Of a DNA stretch of 64,000 nt, positions 16,852 to 27,975 are shown piece after piece. Within the stretch, counting starts at the first letter, position 1, and every line of letters begins with the position of its first letter. Source of the DNA: DAIDJD01 sp035485275 (GTDB lineage: Bacteria; Oederibacteriota; JAJYGY01; DAIDJD01); contig DATHOE010000042.1 in NCBI GenBank assembly GCA_035485275.1, positions 1 through 64,000 on the forward strand. Direction: 5' to 3'. The notes below the pieces were generated by a model that was given only the letters and a program-made list of their open reading frames with translations, searched no databases and was not told where the DNA came from. A program made the translations under genes and the position numbers.

Positions 16852-18282
16852 ATGCGCCTTTTTGTACCTGCCGCAATCCTGTTTTCCTGCTCCCCTATCC
16901 TGTGCGTGGCGGCGTCCCAAGGTGCCCAAAGCGGCGGCGACCAGGCCGTGATATCCATCGCGAACGCGCCCAAAAACGGCTTGATGCGCCAATACAAGGC
17001 CTCGGTCAAAGTCGACCTGAGCATCGGCGACGCGTCCCCGGCGGACGGGCTGACCTGGCCCCAGGCCGTGGCCGAAGCCCAGCAGCACAATCCCAGCCTG
17101 ATCGAGGCCAAGCTTTTCATCCAGCAGGGCGAGAAGCAGGTGGACATCGGCGACGCCGGCTTCCTGCCGACCGTCACCGCCAACGCCGGCATCAACCGGG
17201 GCCAGGGCCAGCAGATCGTCAACGGCGGCGTGTTCAACACCTCGGCCGGCAGCTACCAGGGCAGCCTCGACGGGACCTGGAACATCTTCGACGGATTCTC
17301 GACCTTGGCCACGCGCGACCTGAATCTCGCCGCGGTCCAGAACCGCCAGGCGGCCTATGACCAGGCCAGCAGCGCCCTCTACCTCAGCCTGGGCGAGGCT
17401 TTTGACCAGCTTCTCTACGACCAGAACAACATGGCCCTGCAGAAATTGCTGGTGCAACGCTACCGCGCCGACACCCTGTACCAGGAGCAGGAGTTCAAAG
17501 GCGGTCTGACGGCCCTGTGGACCTATGAAAAGGCGCAGTCCGACGAGGCCAGCCAGGTGTGGTCCTTCAAGCAGGCCAAGTACAGCCTGCAGTCCGACCA
17601 GGCCGCCCTGGCCATACTGTTGGGCCGGGACGCCGACGCCCCGGACCTGAGCGTGGCGGGCACCCTGACCGTGACCGCGGCGCCGGAGGACTTCCACGGC
17701 GACCTGCGGCGCATGCTCCAGGACAACCCCACCCTGCGCTATTACCGCAGCCTGGTGGCGGAGGACGACGCGGCCCTGTGGAACGCGGAATCCACCCGTT
17801 ACCCGAGCCTGAGCGCCAGCGGCTCCTGGGGCACCTCCGGCGAGGAGAATTGGGGCCCCAGGAACAGGGAGTGGCAGGGCAGCCTGAACCTCAGCTATGA
17901 GCTCTTCGCCGGCGGCGGCGCGGAGGCGGCCATCACCCAGGCCGACCAGGCTCTGAAGCAGGCCCAGACCACCGCGGACGACGAGCTGCACCAGTGGGAA
18001 GCGGCGCTGCTGAAGGCCTGGACGGCCTACATCGGCGGCTACGAGCGCCTGCCCTCCGCGGCCATGGCGGTGCGGGCCGGGGCGGACCGCTTCGCCACCG
18101 TGGGGGCCCTCTACCAGAGCGGCCGCGAGGAATTCCTGGACTATGAGCAGGCCGAGAGCATCTACAGCGGCGCCCAGTCCGGGCTTCTGGGCCAGCTGCT
18201 GGCCGCGGCCGAGGCGCAGGTCGCCTACAAGAACGCTTTGGGCATGACCCTGGAAGACGCCGCCGCGAGCCCAGCGCCATGA
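16852..18282 (+). CDS. TolC-family outer membrane efflux protein
   Basis: The 476-residue protein starts with a signal peptide (1-21). It shows the internal duplication of OEP/TolC proteins: LTWPQAVAEAQQHNPSLIEA marks the first helical repeat, and a second helical half follows about FHGDLRRMLQDNPTLRYYRSL. Aromatic and Gly-rich beta segments (VTANAGINRGQGQQ, SLDGTWNIFDGFST, LNLSYELFAGG) build the barrel strands. It should form the outer-membrane exit duct for the exporter encoded just downstream. ATG 16852 was selected because the signal peptide begins there; a TTG at 16825 is in frame. The adaptor gene begins 32 bases after its stop. Confidence 0.88.
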   Translation: MRLFVPAAILFSCSPILCVAASQGAQSGGDQAVISIANAPKNGLMRQYKASVKVDLSIGDASPADGLTWPQAVAEAQQHNPSLIEAKLFIQQGEKQVDIGDAGFLPTVTANAGINRGQGQQIVNGGVFNTSAGSYQGSLDGTWNIFDGFSTLATRDLNLAAVQNRQAAYDQASSALYLSLGEAFDQLLYDQNNMALQKLLVQRYRADTLYQEQEFKGGLTALWTYEKAQSDEASQVWSFKQAKYSLQSDQAALAILLGRDADAPDLSVAGTLTVTAAPEDFHGDLRRMLQDNPTLRYYRSLVAEDDAALWNAESTRYPSLSASGSWGTSGEENWGPRNREWQGSLNLSYELFAGGGAEAAITQADQALKQAQTTADDELHQWEAALLKAWTAYIGGYERLPSAAMAVRAGADRFATVGALYQSGREEFLDYEQAESIYSGAQSGLLGQLLAAAEAQVAYKNALGMTLEDAAASPAP

Positions 18283-18314
18283 CAAGCCCCATTCAACGCA
18301 AAAAAGAGGTCCCC

Positions 18315-19274
18315 ATGAAGTCCGTTTTGAAGACAAGCCTCGCGGCAGCCTTGGCGGCGGCCCTGCTGGCCGCGTGCGGCCACGGCAACGACGCGTCGGC
18401 CGGACGCCAGGTCAAGGTGGCGCGCGGCAAGATCTCCGAGGTGGTCCAGGCCGCCGGGGAAGTGAACCCCATGAACAAGGTCTCCATCATCCCGCCTGTG
18501 ACCGGGCGCATAGACCAGATCGTCGAGGACGAGGGCGCCACCGTGAAGCGGGGCCAGGTGCTGGCCTGGATGAGCTCCTCCGACCGCGCCGCCATCCTCG
18601 ACAACGCCCGTTCCGAGGGCCCGGAGGTGTACAAGAAGTGGGAGAACGAATACAAATCCACGCCCATCGTCGCGCCCACCGACGGCCTGATCATCGCCCG
18701 CAACGTGGTCACCGGCCAGACCGTGGACGCGGACACGGACATGTACGACCTCTCCGACCGCCTGGTGGTCTTCGCGTCCGTGGACGAGACCGACCTGGCC
18801 AAGATCCACATGGGCCAGCTCGCCCTGTGCACCGTGGAGGCCTATCCCGACAAGGTCTTTCCCACCCACGTGACCCTGATCGGGCACCAGGCCATACGGG
18901 TGAACAACGTCATCAGCTACCAGATCAACCTCGACCCGGTGAAGGTGCCCGGCGAGCTGAGGGCGGGCATGACCGCGAACGTGAACTTCGTGGTCCAGGA
19001 GAAGAAGGACGTCCTGTGGATCCCCAGCTACGCGGTGAAGGGGCTCTCCGACGGCCCGGCCAAGGTCCAGGTCCTGCCCCCGGGCGGGGGCCAGCCTGAA
19101 AGCAGGAGCGTCGTGCTGGGCATCACCGACGGGGTCAAGGTCGAGGTGGTGTCGGGCCTGGCCCTGGGCGACACCGTGCTGATCCCCTCCTTGAACCTGC
19201 CCAAGGCCATGTCCGGCGGCCCCATGAGCGCGGGCGGCGGTGGCCACGGCGGCGGCGGCGGCGGCGGCCATTGA
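18315..19274 (+). CDS. MacA-like periplasmic adaptor lipoprotein
   Basis: The 319-residue protein is an HlyD/RND-type membrane-fusion protein with a lipobox LLAAC (lipid-modified C21). Lipoyl half-motifs flank residues about 45-75 (VNPMNKVSIIPPVTGRIDQI, EGATVKRGQVLA) and 115-130 (IVAPTDGLIIARNVVTGQ), followed by a beta-barrel domain. Only about 35 residues separate the two lipoyl halves, so the long coiled-coil hairpin that normally reaches TolC is nearly absent. The C-terminus is a run of Gly and His. AGAGG precedes ATG 18315. It sits between TolC- and MacB-like genes and should link them. Confidence 0.85.
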   Translation: MKSVLKTSLAAALAAALLAACGHGNDASAGRQVKVARGKISEVVQAAGEVNPMNKVSIIPPVTGRIDQIVEDEGATVKRGQVLAWMSSSDRAAILDNARSEGPEVYKKWENEYKSTPIVAPTDGLIIARNVVTGQTVDADTDMYDLSDRLVVFASVDETDLAKIHMGQLALCTVEAYPDKVFPTHVTLIGHQAIRVNNVISYQINLDPVKVPGELRAGMTANVNFVVQEKKDVLWIPSYAVKGLSDGPAKVQVLPPGGGQPESRSVVLGITDGVKVEVVSGLALGDTVLIPSLNLPKAMSGGPMSAGGGGHGGGGGGGH

Positions 19275-19295
19275 TCCCCATCGGAGCCTATAGCG

Positions 19296-21284
<1,989 letters not shown>

Positions 21285-21425
21285 CATTGGAATTTTTTAA
21301 TACAAAGCCTTGTAAATCGGGGTTTTTAAGCCTAGATTAGTCCAATAGATGAAATTCGTGCGGTATCCATGCGATCGTTTGTGCATAATCGTTCATAAAA
21401 TATGTCCATTTAATTAACAAAAAAC

Positions 21426-21453
21426 TTGCCAAAAAATACAAAGTACCTATAAT
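21426..21453 (+). promoter_or_regulatory. Promoter of LacI-family gene
   Basis: TTGCCA (21426-21431) and TATAAT (21448-21453) are spaced 16 bases in AT-rich DNA. Transcription would start near 21460, three bases after the ATG at 21457, so the in-frame ATG at 21487 is the better start. Confidence 0.75.
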
Positions 21454-21486
21454 TTAATGCTTTCAAGGACCTTAACCAGGATCGTA

Positions 21487-22479
21487 ATGCGCACAGCTCG
21501 TTCCACCATCAAAGACGTCGCCTTGGCCGCTGGAGTCACGGCGGGAACGGTCAGCAGGGCCCTGAGGGGCGATCCGCGCGTGATCGAAAGCACCCGCGAA
21601 CGCATCCTCGGCGCCGCCCAAAGCCTCCACTACCGCCCAAATTTGCAAGCCCGCGGCCTGCAGACCGGCCGCACCGGCATGGTCGGCCTGGCCTGCGCCG
21701 GCGGCCCCTGGATGCTGGTGCATCCCTACTTCGCGCCCATGCACGCCGGCTTCACTTCCGAGGCCTCCAAGGACGGCGTGAGGGTCCTCCTGTATATGCC
21801 CCCGGCGGAGGCCCAGCGGGAGTTCGAGGCCAACGACCTCCAGGCGCGGGAACTGCTCGACGGCCGGGTGGACGGCGGACTGATCTACCAGGCCCGGAAT
21901 TTTTCGCCCGAGATCCTGCGCGGGCTGCAGGAGATGGGTGTGGCCGTGGTCCTGATGGACGCGGACGAGGAGATCCCCGGCTTCTTCCAGGTACTGTCCA
22001 ACACCGAGCAGCGCGTCCGCGAGGGCCTGCGATGGGCCCGCGAACTCGGGGCCCGCCGCGCGGGGGTGCTGGGCGTGCAGGACGGCCGGCCCGCGCACGC
22101 CATGGTGGAGCCGGGCGCGGAAGCGGCCCGCCTGCCGGCGCTGGCCCTGGCCCACGAGCTCGGCCACGACAGCGGCGGAGACGCGCTGGACTTGGCCATC
22201 GCCGCCCTGATGCGGGACAAGCCCGACGCGGTGATCTTCAACAGCGGCGTGCACGCGGCCCATTTCCTGGGGCTCCAGGCGCAGGGCGAGCTGCCCCAGG
22301 GCCTGCACCTGTTCTCCTACGGCGGCCTGCGCTCCGGCGCCCAGCCCTTTTCCCCGGGCCTGCATTACCTCGAGACCGACCTGTGGGGCGCGGGCCGCAA
22401 GGCCTACCTCATGGTCAAGGAAGCCCAGGACCGCAAGCCCCCGCGCACGGAGCGGCTGGCCTGGACCCGGCGGGCCTGA
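21487..22479 (+). CDS. LacI-family transcriptional regulator
   Basis: The 330-residue protein begins with the LacI HTH and hinge helix: TIKDVALAAGVTAGTVSRAL (residues 6-25) then YRPNLQARGLQTGRT. A periplasmic-binding-protein-like effector domain follows (about 62-325), with the pattern VGLACAGGPWMLVHPYF and GRVDGGLIYQ. It should repress sugar or nucleoside genes in response to a ligand, but no catabolic operon adjoins it and the effector cannot be named. The chosen start is explained by the promoter just upstream. The preceding 200 bases are unusually AT-rich. Confidence 0.88.
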   Translation: MRTARSTIKDVALAAGVTAGTVSRALRGDPRVIESTRERILGAAQSLHYRPNLQARGLQTGRTGMVGLACAGGPWMLVHPYFAPMHAGFTSEASKDGVRVLLYMPPAEAQREFEANDLQARELLDGRVDGGLIYQARNFSPEILRGLQEMGVAVVLMDADEEIPGFFQVLSNTEQRVREGLRWARELGARRAGVLGVQDGRPAHAMVEPGAEAARLPALALAHELGHDSGGDALDLAIAALMRDKPDAVIFNSGVHAAHFLGLQAQGELPQGLHLFSYGGLRSGAQPFSPGLHYLETDLWGAGRKAYLMVKEAQDRKPPRTERLAWTRRA

Positions 22480-22543
22480 AGGGCCTGCGCGTTGACGCCC
22501 AAGGGCGGATGAGACAAAATCAAGGCAACTTCAAGGAGGCGCC

Positions 22544-22981
22544 ATGACGGAAGACCCCAATTCCGATTTCCTGATCGCGGTCCGCAAGCTGCGGGACTGC
22601 CTCCAAGGCGTCGATTTCCTCTACCAGTTGAAGGTCGACGAGCTCGACAAGCTGATGGGGGCCATGAAAAAGCGCCGCTACCCGGCCGGCTTCACGGTCA
22701 TCAAGCAGGGCGACATCGGTGACGCCTTCTACATGATCGCTTCGGGGAAGGTGTCGGTCGCCGTCAAGGGCAAGCAGGTCAAGATCCTGCAGGCCGACGA
22801 GTACTTCGGGGAGAGCGCCCTGGTCACGGAAGCCCCGCGCAACGCCACCGTGACCACCGAGACGGAGACGGAGCTCTACATCCTGTACAAAAAGGACTTC
22901 AAGAACATCCTGATGCAGAACCCGTCCATCGCCGCCGCCATCAAGGAGCACGTCGCGAAGATAAAGATGGAGAACCACTGA
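22544..22981 (+). CDS. Stand-alone cyclic-nucleotide-binding domain protein
   Basis: This 145-residue protein carries one cNMP-binding domain after an N-terminal helix (about 1-45). The core shows PAGFTVIKQGDIGDAFYMIASGKVSV and the cassette YFGESALVTEAPRNATV (about residues 87-103), with the Glu and Arg that bind the phosphate. A final helix ends the protein; no HTH or enzyme domain is fused. AAGGAGG lies just before the ATG, one of the better ribosome binding sites here. It pairs functionally, by inference, with the cyclase-domain proteins at 6570 and 23949. Confidence 0.85.
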   Translation: MTEDPNSDFLIAVRKLRDCLQGVDFLYQLKVDELDKLMGAMKKRRYPAGFTVIKQGDIGDAFYMIASGKVSVAVKGKQVKILQADEYFGESALVTEAPRNATVTTETETELYILYKKDFKNILMQNPSIAAAIKEHVAKIKMENH

Positions 22982-23446
22982 GCTAAAGGCCCGGCTGGCC
23001 CCTTAACGGTTCGTAAAGGGGGCCTTTCGGCGCGAGCTACTTGGCCCAGGTTGGGTTCAAAAGCCGGCGGAAGTTTTTCGTAAGACTGATTGATTTGGGG
23101 ACTGCCAACAGCTATTCCGTTTGAACGCAAAGAATTCGGGATCAGAACGTAAAAAATAAAAAGGAACGCCGTTAAATTTAGGACGGCTTCACTTTGCCGT
23201 CGAGTTCCAGGCAAGGCTCTGTTGCCCCCCGTGGATCTCAAAGGGAATTATATACTTAACTCCATGGCTTAGGCCGCGAAGTCGAGTATGACCTGCTCGT
23301 CCCTGTTCCAAGCGGGGCGTTCCGGACGGACCTGACCATATGGACTAGGCCTTGCAGAAATAAAGGTCATTCATTTAATTAGTACATAGTATGAAATGGC
23401 CGATCAGGGAAGAAAAGAGCCGCTTTGGAACCGGCGGACAAAGGAC
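22982..23446. other. 465-base gap between convergent genes
   Basis: No protein gene is supported here. A weak hairpin with GGCCCC and GGGGGCC arms (22997-23024) may end the upstream gene. The most structured part is 23150-23240, annotated as a candidate minus-strand RNA. The remainder (23253-23446) shows no clear motif beyond AT-rich stretches near 23360-23395. Confidence 0.5.
23150..23240 (-). ncRNA. Candidate small RNA with intrinsic terminator
   Basis: On the minus strand a TATAAT (23252-23247) is followed by about 90 bases with two stacked hairpins. GGCAA/TTGCC pair across 23210-23226. A bulged stem has GGAAC/GTTCC outer pairs (23163-23167, 23204-23208) and a perfect GACGGC/GCCGTC inner pair (23182-23187, 23196-23201). 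It ends in TTTTTATTTTTT. The -35 region is weak. The unit is orphan: no minus-strand gene follows before the convergent gene ends. I do not assign it to a known riboswitch family. Confidence 0.45.
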
Positions 23447-23779
23447 CTAGGATTCCTTAGGCAGATGCCCCATCCGCCGCAAGGCCACGGACGCGGGCTC
23501 ATAACGGCCGCGCTCCCTGGACATGAAGTAGGAATAGGCGGCCCCCATCGAATCATGGAGTTCCTCCTGTATCCTCCCGATCCAATACCATGGCTCCGGC
23601 CTGCGCAGGTCGCGCACCGCGGCTTGGCGCAGGAGATCCAGGGCGCGTTCGTGCCGGCCGGAAGACCGGGAGGCGAGGGCCTGGCCCAGCAGGGTCTCCA
23701 GACCGCCCGCTTGCGCCGCCTTGACGTCTTGGGTCCCTTGCGTCGCGTTCCGAGGAAGGGTCTTCATGTTCGCCTTCAT
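23447..23779 (-). CDS. Small TPR-like protein
   Basis: The 110-residue protein is predicted to be helical. Residues about 30-90 read as one and a half TPR-type hairpins (LGQALASRSSGRHERALDLL and PWYWIGRIQEELHDSMGAAY). AGGAGGG precedes ATG 23779 at a normal distance, which makes expression likely. No catalytic or targeting motif is visible. It lies upstream of the large cyclase-NTPase-TPR gene on the same strand, 168 bases away, and could be its partner, but this is inference. Confidence 0.6.
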   Translation of the reverse strand: MKANMKTLPRNATQGTQDVKAAQAGGLETLLGQALASRSSGRHERALDLLRQAAVRDLRRPEPWYWIGRIQEELHDSMGAAYSYFMSRERGRYEPASVALRRMGHLPKES

Positions 23780-23948
23780 GGCGCCCTCCTAATGATTTCC
23801 CACGGCTTTCGGTAAGGCTCAGTCCTTATCGATTCAAGAATAAAATACATTTTTGGACGTAAAAAATGCGCCCAATAGGGACCGGCGGGTGTAAAGGCGG
23901 CGTCAAATTCGTTTTTGGCATACGTACAAAGAAGGCTTTTCGCGGACG

Positions 23949-26900
23949 CTATTTCTCCACGCTTTCCTTCAACATGGCCCGCACGTCCTCCTTGGCCATC
24001 TTCAGCCGGGCTTCGTCGATGACGCTGCGCATCAGCTTCGAGCCCAGCTTGGCCGTCAGGGCCGCGGACTTGACCCCCAGCTCCTCATAAAATTCGGCTT
24101 CCGAGGCCGGCATCAGGCCTTCGGACAGGATGCGCTCGCACAGCAGGGCGAAGTGCAGGGCCTCCAGGTGGCGACCCTGCTTCTGCATCAGCGCGGCCAG
24201 GCCCAGCAGGGCGCCCAGGCTGTAGTCGCCGGGCTTGTTCTGGCGGCTGAGCTTCAGGGCCTTCTGGTACCAGGCCTCGCCGCCGTCGGTCTTGCCCTCG
24301 GCGGAGTCAAGATCCCCCAGGCGCACGCAGAGCCGGGCCTCGCCGTCGCGCAGGCCGGACTGGCCGAAGAGCTGGCTGGCCTGCTGGAAAAGCGTCCGCG
24401 CGGAGCCCGGCTGCCCCTGCTTGAGGTGGGTGCAGCCCTGGCTTTCCAGGGCCAGGCCCTGGCCGAGCGCGGAGCCCACCTTGGAGAAGTCGGCTTGGGC
24501 CTCCTGCATCAACAGCAGGGACTCGTCGAACTTCTGCTGGCGGGCCAGCAGCTGCCCTTTTTGGAGCCTCGCCCCGGCCTGGCCTGCCCAGTCGCCCGCG
24601 GCGTGGGCGTCGGCGATCACCTGGTCCACGGCGATGAAGGCCGTGGTGAGGTCGCCGAGGCCGGCGTGGATCTCGCAGAGGCTGCGCAGGGCCTGGGCGC
24701 GGCCCCGGAAGTGCCGGATCATGCCGAAGAGCTTCAGGCTTTCCTCGACCGAGGGGCGCGCCTCCGCCCAGAGGCGGCGCTTGATGGCGGCCTGCCCCAG
24801 GGTGTTCAGGGTCCAGGCCGCGTTCTCGAGGTCGCCCAGGCCCATGAAGAGGTCCCTGGCCTGGCGCAGGCCCAAAGCCCCGGCCTCGGTCTGGCCCGCC
24901 TCCAGGGCCAGCTGCCCCAGGGAATTCAGCGCCCAGGCCGTCTCCCTCTGGTTGCCGACCTCGCGGAACACGGCCAGGCTCTCCTCGACCATGGGCTTGC
25001 CTTCCTTCAGGTTTCCCTGGCGGCAGAGCTGGTATCCGAGGTTGCGTCGCGCCCAGGCCACGCCGTTGCTGTCGCCCAAGCCCTGGTACAGGTTGGCGGC
25101 CTCCTCCAGGGCGGGCCGTCGGCGTTCGTCCTCCGGGCCGAGGAAGATGGCGATGCGCACCAGGGCATAGGCCGCGCCGGAGCGCATCCCGGCCCGCCTG
25201 AACAGGGCCAGGGACTTGTTCATCTTCTCCAGGGCCTGCGCGCCGTTGCCGAACTTGAACAGGTAGTTGGCCTGGTTGGACAGCAGGCTGGCGAGCGCGC
25301 CCAGGGACTCCTCCCAGGGGAGCCCCTCGAAGGCGCGCACCTCCACGTCGTCGAGCAGGTGCATGGCCCTTTCCATGCGCGCTTCCCAGTCGCGGGCCAG
25401 CCCCTGCATGTCCGTGAACAGGCCCAGGCAGCGGGCCGCCTGGCCGATCTCCCTGATCCAGGCCTGCTCCACGGCCCGGTCCCAGGCCCTCTGTATGTTG
25501 GCGAACTCAAGGCGCGTTTCCGTCAGGGCGCGGGCCTGGTCGTATCCCATCAGGCCGCGCTCGCGTTCCTTGAGGAAGGCGCAGAAATAGCGGGCGTGCA
25601 GGTCCCAGGCCTGGTCCCGTTTGGCCGGGTTTTCCTCCAGCTTTTCCGCGGCGAAGCAGCGGATCGTTTCCGGGATGAAATAGCGGCCGGCCTCGCCGAC
25701 CTGGAGCAGGCTCTGGTCCGCCAAGGCCGACAGGGTCTCCGGGCGCACGCGCAAAGCCCCCTGCGCGGCCGTCATGCTGAAGCCGCCGTGGAAGGCCGAC
25801 AGCCTGGCCAGGGTCTCCATCTCCAAGGGGGAGAGGGGGGCCCAGGATGAATCAAAAAGGGCCTTGAGGCTGCGGTGGACTTCGGGCATGTCCTGGCGGG
25901 TGCTGGACAGGAAGCGCGGATCCTTCTCAAGGCGTTCCGCCAGCGTCTTCAAGGGCAGCAAGCCGACCCAGCCGGCCGCGAGCTCCAGGGCCAGGGGCAT
26001 GCCCCGGAAGGCGATGCAGATGCGCAGGAAGAGGGGACGGTCCTCCGGCTTCAGGCTGAAGCCCGGCTGCAGGCCCTGGGCCGCCTGCACAAAGAAGCGG
26101 CCGCAGGCGCTGGCCTCCAGGCCCGGGCCGAGCGCCTGAGGATAGTCCAGGCCGCGCACCTCCACCACGGACTGGCCGCCCAGGTTCAGGCGGCGGCGGG
26201 AGCAGACCAGCACGCGCAGGGCGGGGCAGGCCTCCAGGATCTCGGAGATCAGGCCGGCGCCTCCCCCCAAGTCCTCGCAGGAATCCAGGATCAGCAGGAG
26301 GTTCTTGTCCTTCAGGTATTCCAGCAGCTGCTCTTTGGGGTCCTTCTGGCGGTACACGCCGACTTTGAGGGCCTCCAGGATGCGCAAGGGAAGCTGGTCC
26401 GGGGCGCCCTTGCCGCGGAGGTCCGCGAGGTATGCGCCGTGCTTGAAGGCCTCCAGGTTGTCCAGGCCCGCCTGCACCGCGAGCCGGCTCTTGCCCATGC
26501 CGCCGCCGCCCAGCAGGGTGATGAGGCGGCTGTGGGATCCGGCGACGAGGCCCGCGATCTCCTTCAACTCCCGTGCGCGCCCCACAAAGGCGGACAGCTG
26601 TTCAGGCAGGTTGTTGGGCCGGTTGGACAGGGACTTCAAGGGGGGGAATTCGTGCAGCTTCAGGCTGGGATGCTCCAGACCGAAGATGTGCTGGGGTTCC
26701 GGCAGGTCCTTCACCTGGTGCAGGCCGAAATCCATCCATTGGGCGCCCTCGGGCAGGTGGGCCGTCTTCCTCAAGTCCTCGGAGACAAGGATCTGGCCGC
26801 CCCAGCCCAGGGACATGAAACGCGCGGTGCGGTTGGCGGTGGGTCCGTAGAAATCGCCGTCCATCTCCTCGGCGTAGCCGCAATGGAAGGCCATGCGCAC

Positions 26901-27173
26901 CCGCAGTTCGCCGATGATCGGCCAGGTCTCGGCCTGGAAGCGGCGCTGCATCTCCAGGGCGGCCTCCAGGGCCGCCTTGGTGCTGTCCCCGTTTTCGTCC
27001 GGAAAAAACGCGAAGATGCCGTCCCCGGTTTTTTTGACGATCCTGCCGCCGTGCTTGGCGACGCTTTCTTCCAAAATGGTGTAGTGTTTGGCGATGATGG
27101 GGCCCATCGCGTCTTTGTATTTTTCCCAAAGCCCGGTGGAGCCTTCAATGTCCGTGAATCCAAAAACCGGCAT
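23949..27173 (-). CDS. Class III cyclase fused to STAND NTPase and TPR array
   Basis: This 1074-residue protein has three parts. An N-terminal class III nucleotidyl cyclase domain (about 1-190) carries the two metal Asp residues, D8 in FTDIEGST and D51 in KKTGDGIFAFFP. A STAND/NB-ARC-like NTPase (about 200-560) has P-loop LLGGGGMGKSRLA near residue 225 and LLILDSCED. About 450 C-terminal residues are TPR-like repeats, many with YQxG and WALNSLGQLALEAG patterns. In such proteins repeats sense a signal and the NTPase gates the cyclase. ATG 27173 is supported by AAGGAAGG upstream; the open frame reaches 27233. It probably makes cAMP or cGMP, but base specificity residues were not assessed. Confidence 0.88.
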   Translation of the reverse strand: MPVFGFTDIEGSTGLWEKYKDAMGPIIAKHYTILEESVAKHGGRIVKKTGDGIFAFFPDENGDSTKAALEAALEMQRRFQAETWPIIGELRVRMAFHCGYAEEMDGDFYGPTANRTARFMSLGWGGQILVSEDLRKTAHLPEGAQWMDFGLHQVKDLPEPQHIFGLEHPSLKLHEFPPLKSLSNRPNNLPEQLSAFVGRARELKEIAGLVAGSHSRLITLLGGGGMGKSRLAVQAGLDNLEAFKHGAYLADLRGKGAPDQLPLRILEALKVGVYRQKDPKEQLLEYLKDKNLLLILDSCEDLGGGAGLISEILEACPALRVLVCSRRRLNLGGQSVVEVRGLDYPQALGPGLEASACGRFFVQAAQGLQPGFSLKPEDRPLFLRICIAFRGMPLALELAAGWVGLLPLKTLAERLEKDPRFLSSTRQDMPEVHRSLKALFDSSWAPLSPLEMETLARLSAFHGGFSMTAAQGALRVRPETLSALADQSLLQVGEAGRYFIPETIRCFAAEKLEENPAKRDQAWDLHARYFCAFLKERERGLMGYDQARALTETRLEFANIQRAWDRAVEQAWIREIGQAARCLGLFTDMQGLARDWEARMERAMHLLDDVEVRAFEGLPWEESLGALASLLSNQANYLFKFGNGAQALEKMNKSLALFRRAGMRSGAAYALVRIAIFLGPEDERRRPALEEAANLYQGLGDSNGVAWARRNLGYQLCRQGNLKEGKPMVEESLAVFREVGNQRETAWALNSLGQLALEAGQTEAGALGLRQARDLFMGLGDLENAAWTLNTLGQAAIKRRLWAEARPSVEESLKLFGMIRHFRGRAQALRSLCEIHAGLGDLTTAFIAVDQVIADAHAAGDWAGQAGARLQKGQLLARQQKFDESLLLMQEAQADFSKVGSALGQGLALESQGCTHLKQGQPGSARTLFQQASQLFGQSGLRDGEARLCVRLGDLDSAEGKTDGGEAWYQKALKLSRQNKPGDYSLGALLGLAALMQKQGRHLEALHFALLCERILSEGLMPASEAEFYEELGVKSAALTAKLGSKLMRSVIDEARLKMAKEDVRAMLKESVEK

Positions 27174-27318
27174 GCGGCCTTCCTTGGATGGATGAACAGC
27201 GCGCGGGTTCGGCCGCGGCGCCAGCGCACTCATGATACGGCCAAAGTATGGTTTTTTCCACCCGCCCGGTTTTAGGCTCCGGCGGGCCGGTCAAAAAAGC
27301 CTTGGGACAAAAGCGTTT

Positions 27319-27975
27319 TCAGAATCCCTCGTGCAAAACCCTCAGGCGCGGCGCCAGGACCACGGACGCGCCGCCGGCCAGCGGCGGGTGGTGCTGGGCC
27401 AGGACTTCCGCGGTATGGGCGATGGCCTTTTCAAAGCCGCCTGTCAGGTCGCCGTCCGCCGCGCCCGCGGTGAGCAGGCTGCAACTGTGCTTCCAATGCG
27501 CGGCCCCGGCCAGGTCGGCGATGCCGGGCCCGGCCAGCACCACGGCCTGGCGCTCCTCCAGGGACACGTACAGCAGCACCCCGGCGTCGTGGCGGGCCCG
27601 GTGCAGGGCCAGGTGGTGGAAGGCGGCTTCGGCCGCGCGGTGCACGGCCAGCAGGCGGTCCGCCTTCGGCGTCAGGGCGCGCCTAAACGAAGGGATCTGC
27701 GCTAGGAGCCAGCCCGCCGCGGCCGAGAAGAGGGCCAAGGTCAGGGCGAAGATATCCGGGTGCTGGTGCACCGCCGGGACCTCCCGTCCCAGCCCCAAGC
27801 TCTCGACCAAGGCCAAGCAGAGAGCCGCGGCCAGCCAGGACACGTGGCCATAGTGGGCGCTGCGCCGCGCGACGACCGGGATGATCTCCCCGCAGCTGCG
27901 TATGTCCGCCGCCCTCAGCGCGGCCTCGATGCGTTCACGCTGGGCATGGTCCAGAAGATGCTTCAGTTCCGACAT
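27319..27975 (-). CDS. TPM-domain membrane protein
   Basis: The 218-residue protein has an N-terminal part of the TPM type (CGEIIPVVARRS near residues 28-39), two membrane helices (about 46-64 and 76-94) and a C-terminal half that again resembles the TPM fold (HDAGVLLYVSLEERQAVVLAGPGI). The start ATG follows directly after the TGA of the YgcG-like gene (TGAATG), so the two are coupled. It belongs to the cluster lemA-ygcG-TPM, a common trio of unknown biochemical role linked to the envelope. Confidence 0.72.
   Translation of the reverse strand: MSELKHLLDHAQRERIEAALRAADIRSCGEIIPVVARRSAHYGHVSWLAAALCLALVESLGLGREVPAVHQHPDIFALTLALFSAAAGWLLAQIPSFRRALTPKADRLLAVHRAAEAAFHHLALHRARHDAGVLLYVSLEERQAVVLAGPGIADLAGAAHWKHSCSLLTAGAADGDLTGGFEKAIAHTAEVLAQHHPPLAGGASVVLAPRLRVLHEGF

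Noticed and set aside
23150..23240. c-di-GMP riboswitch
   Set aside because: A few short matches to the core (GGCAA, GGCAAAG) were seen, but the third stem and the downstream gene are missing.
22876..23241. 121-codon minus-strand frame in the gap
   Set aside because: It overlaps the cNMP-binding gene end and the structured RNA segment, and its start lacks a ribosome site.
24153..25850. 565-codon plus-strand frame
   Set aside because: Opposite the TPR part of the cyclase protein; no start signals and no domain.
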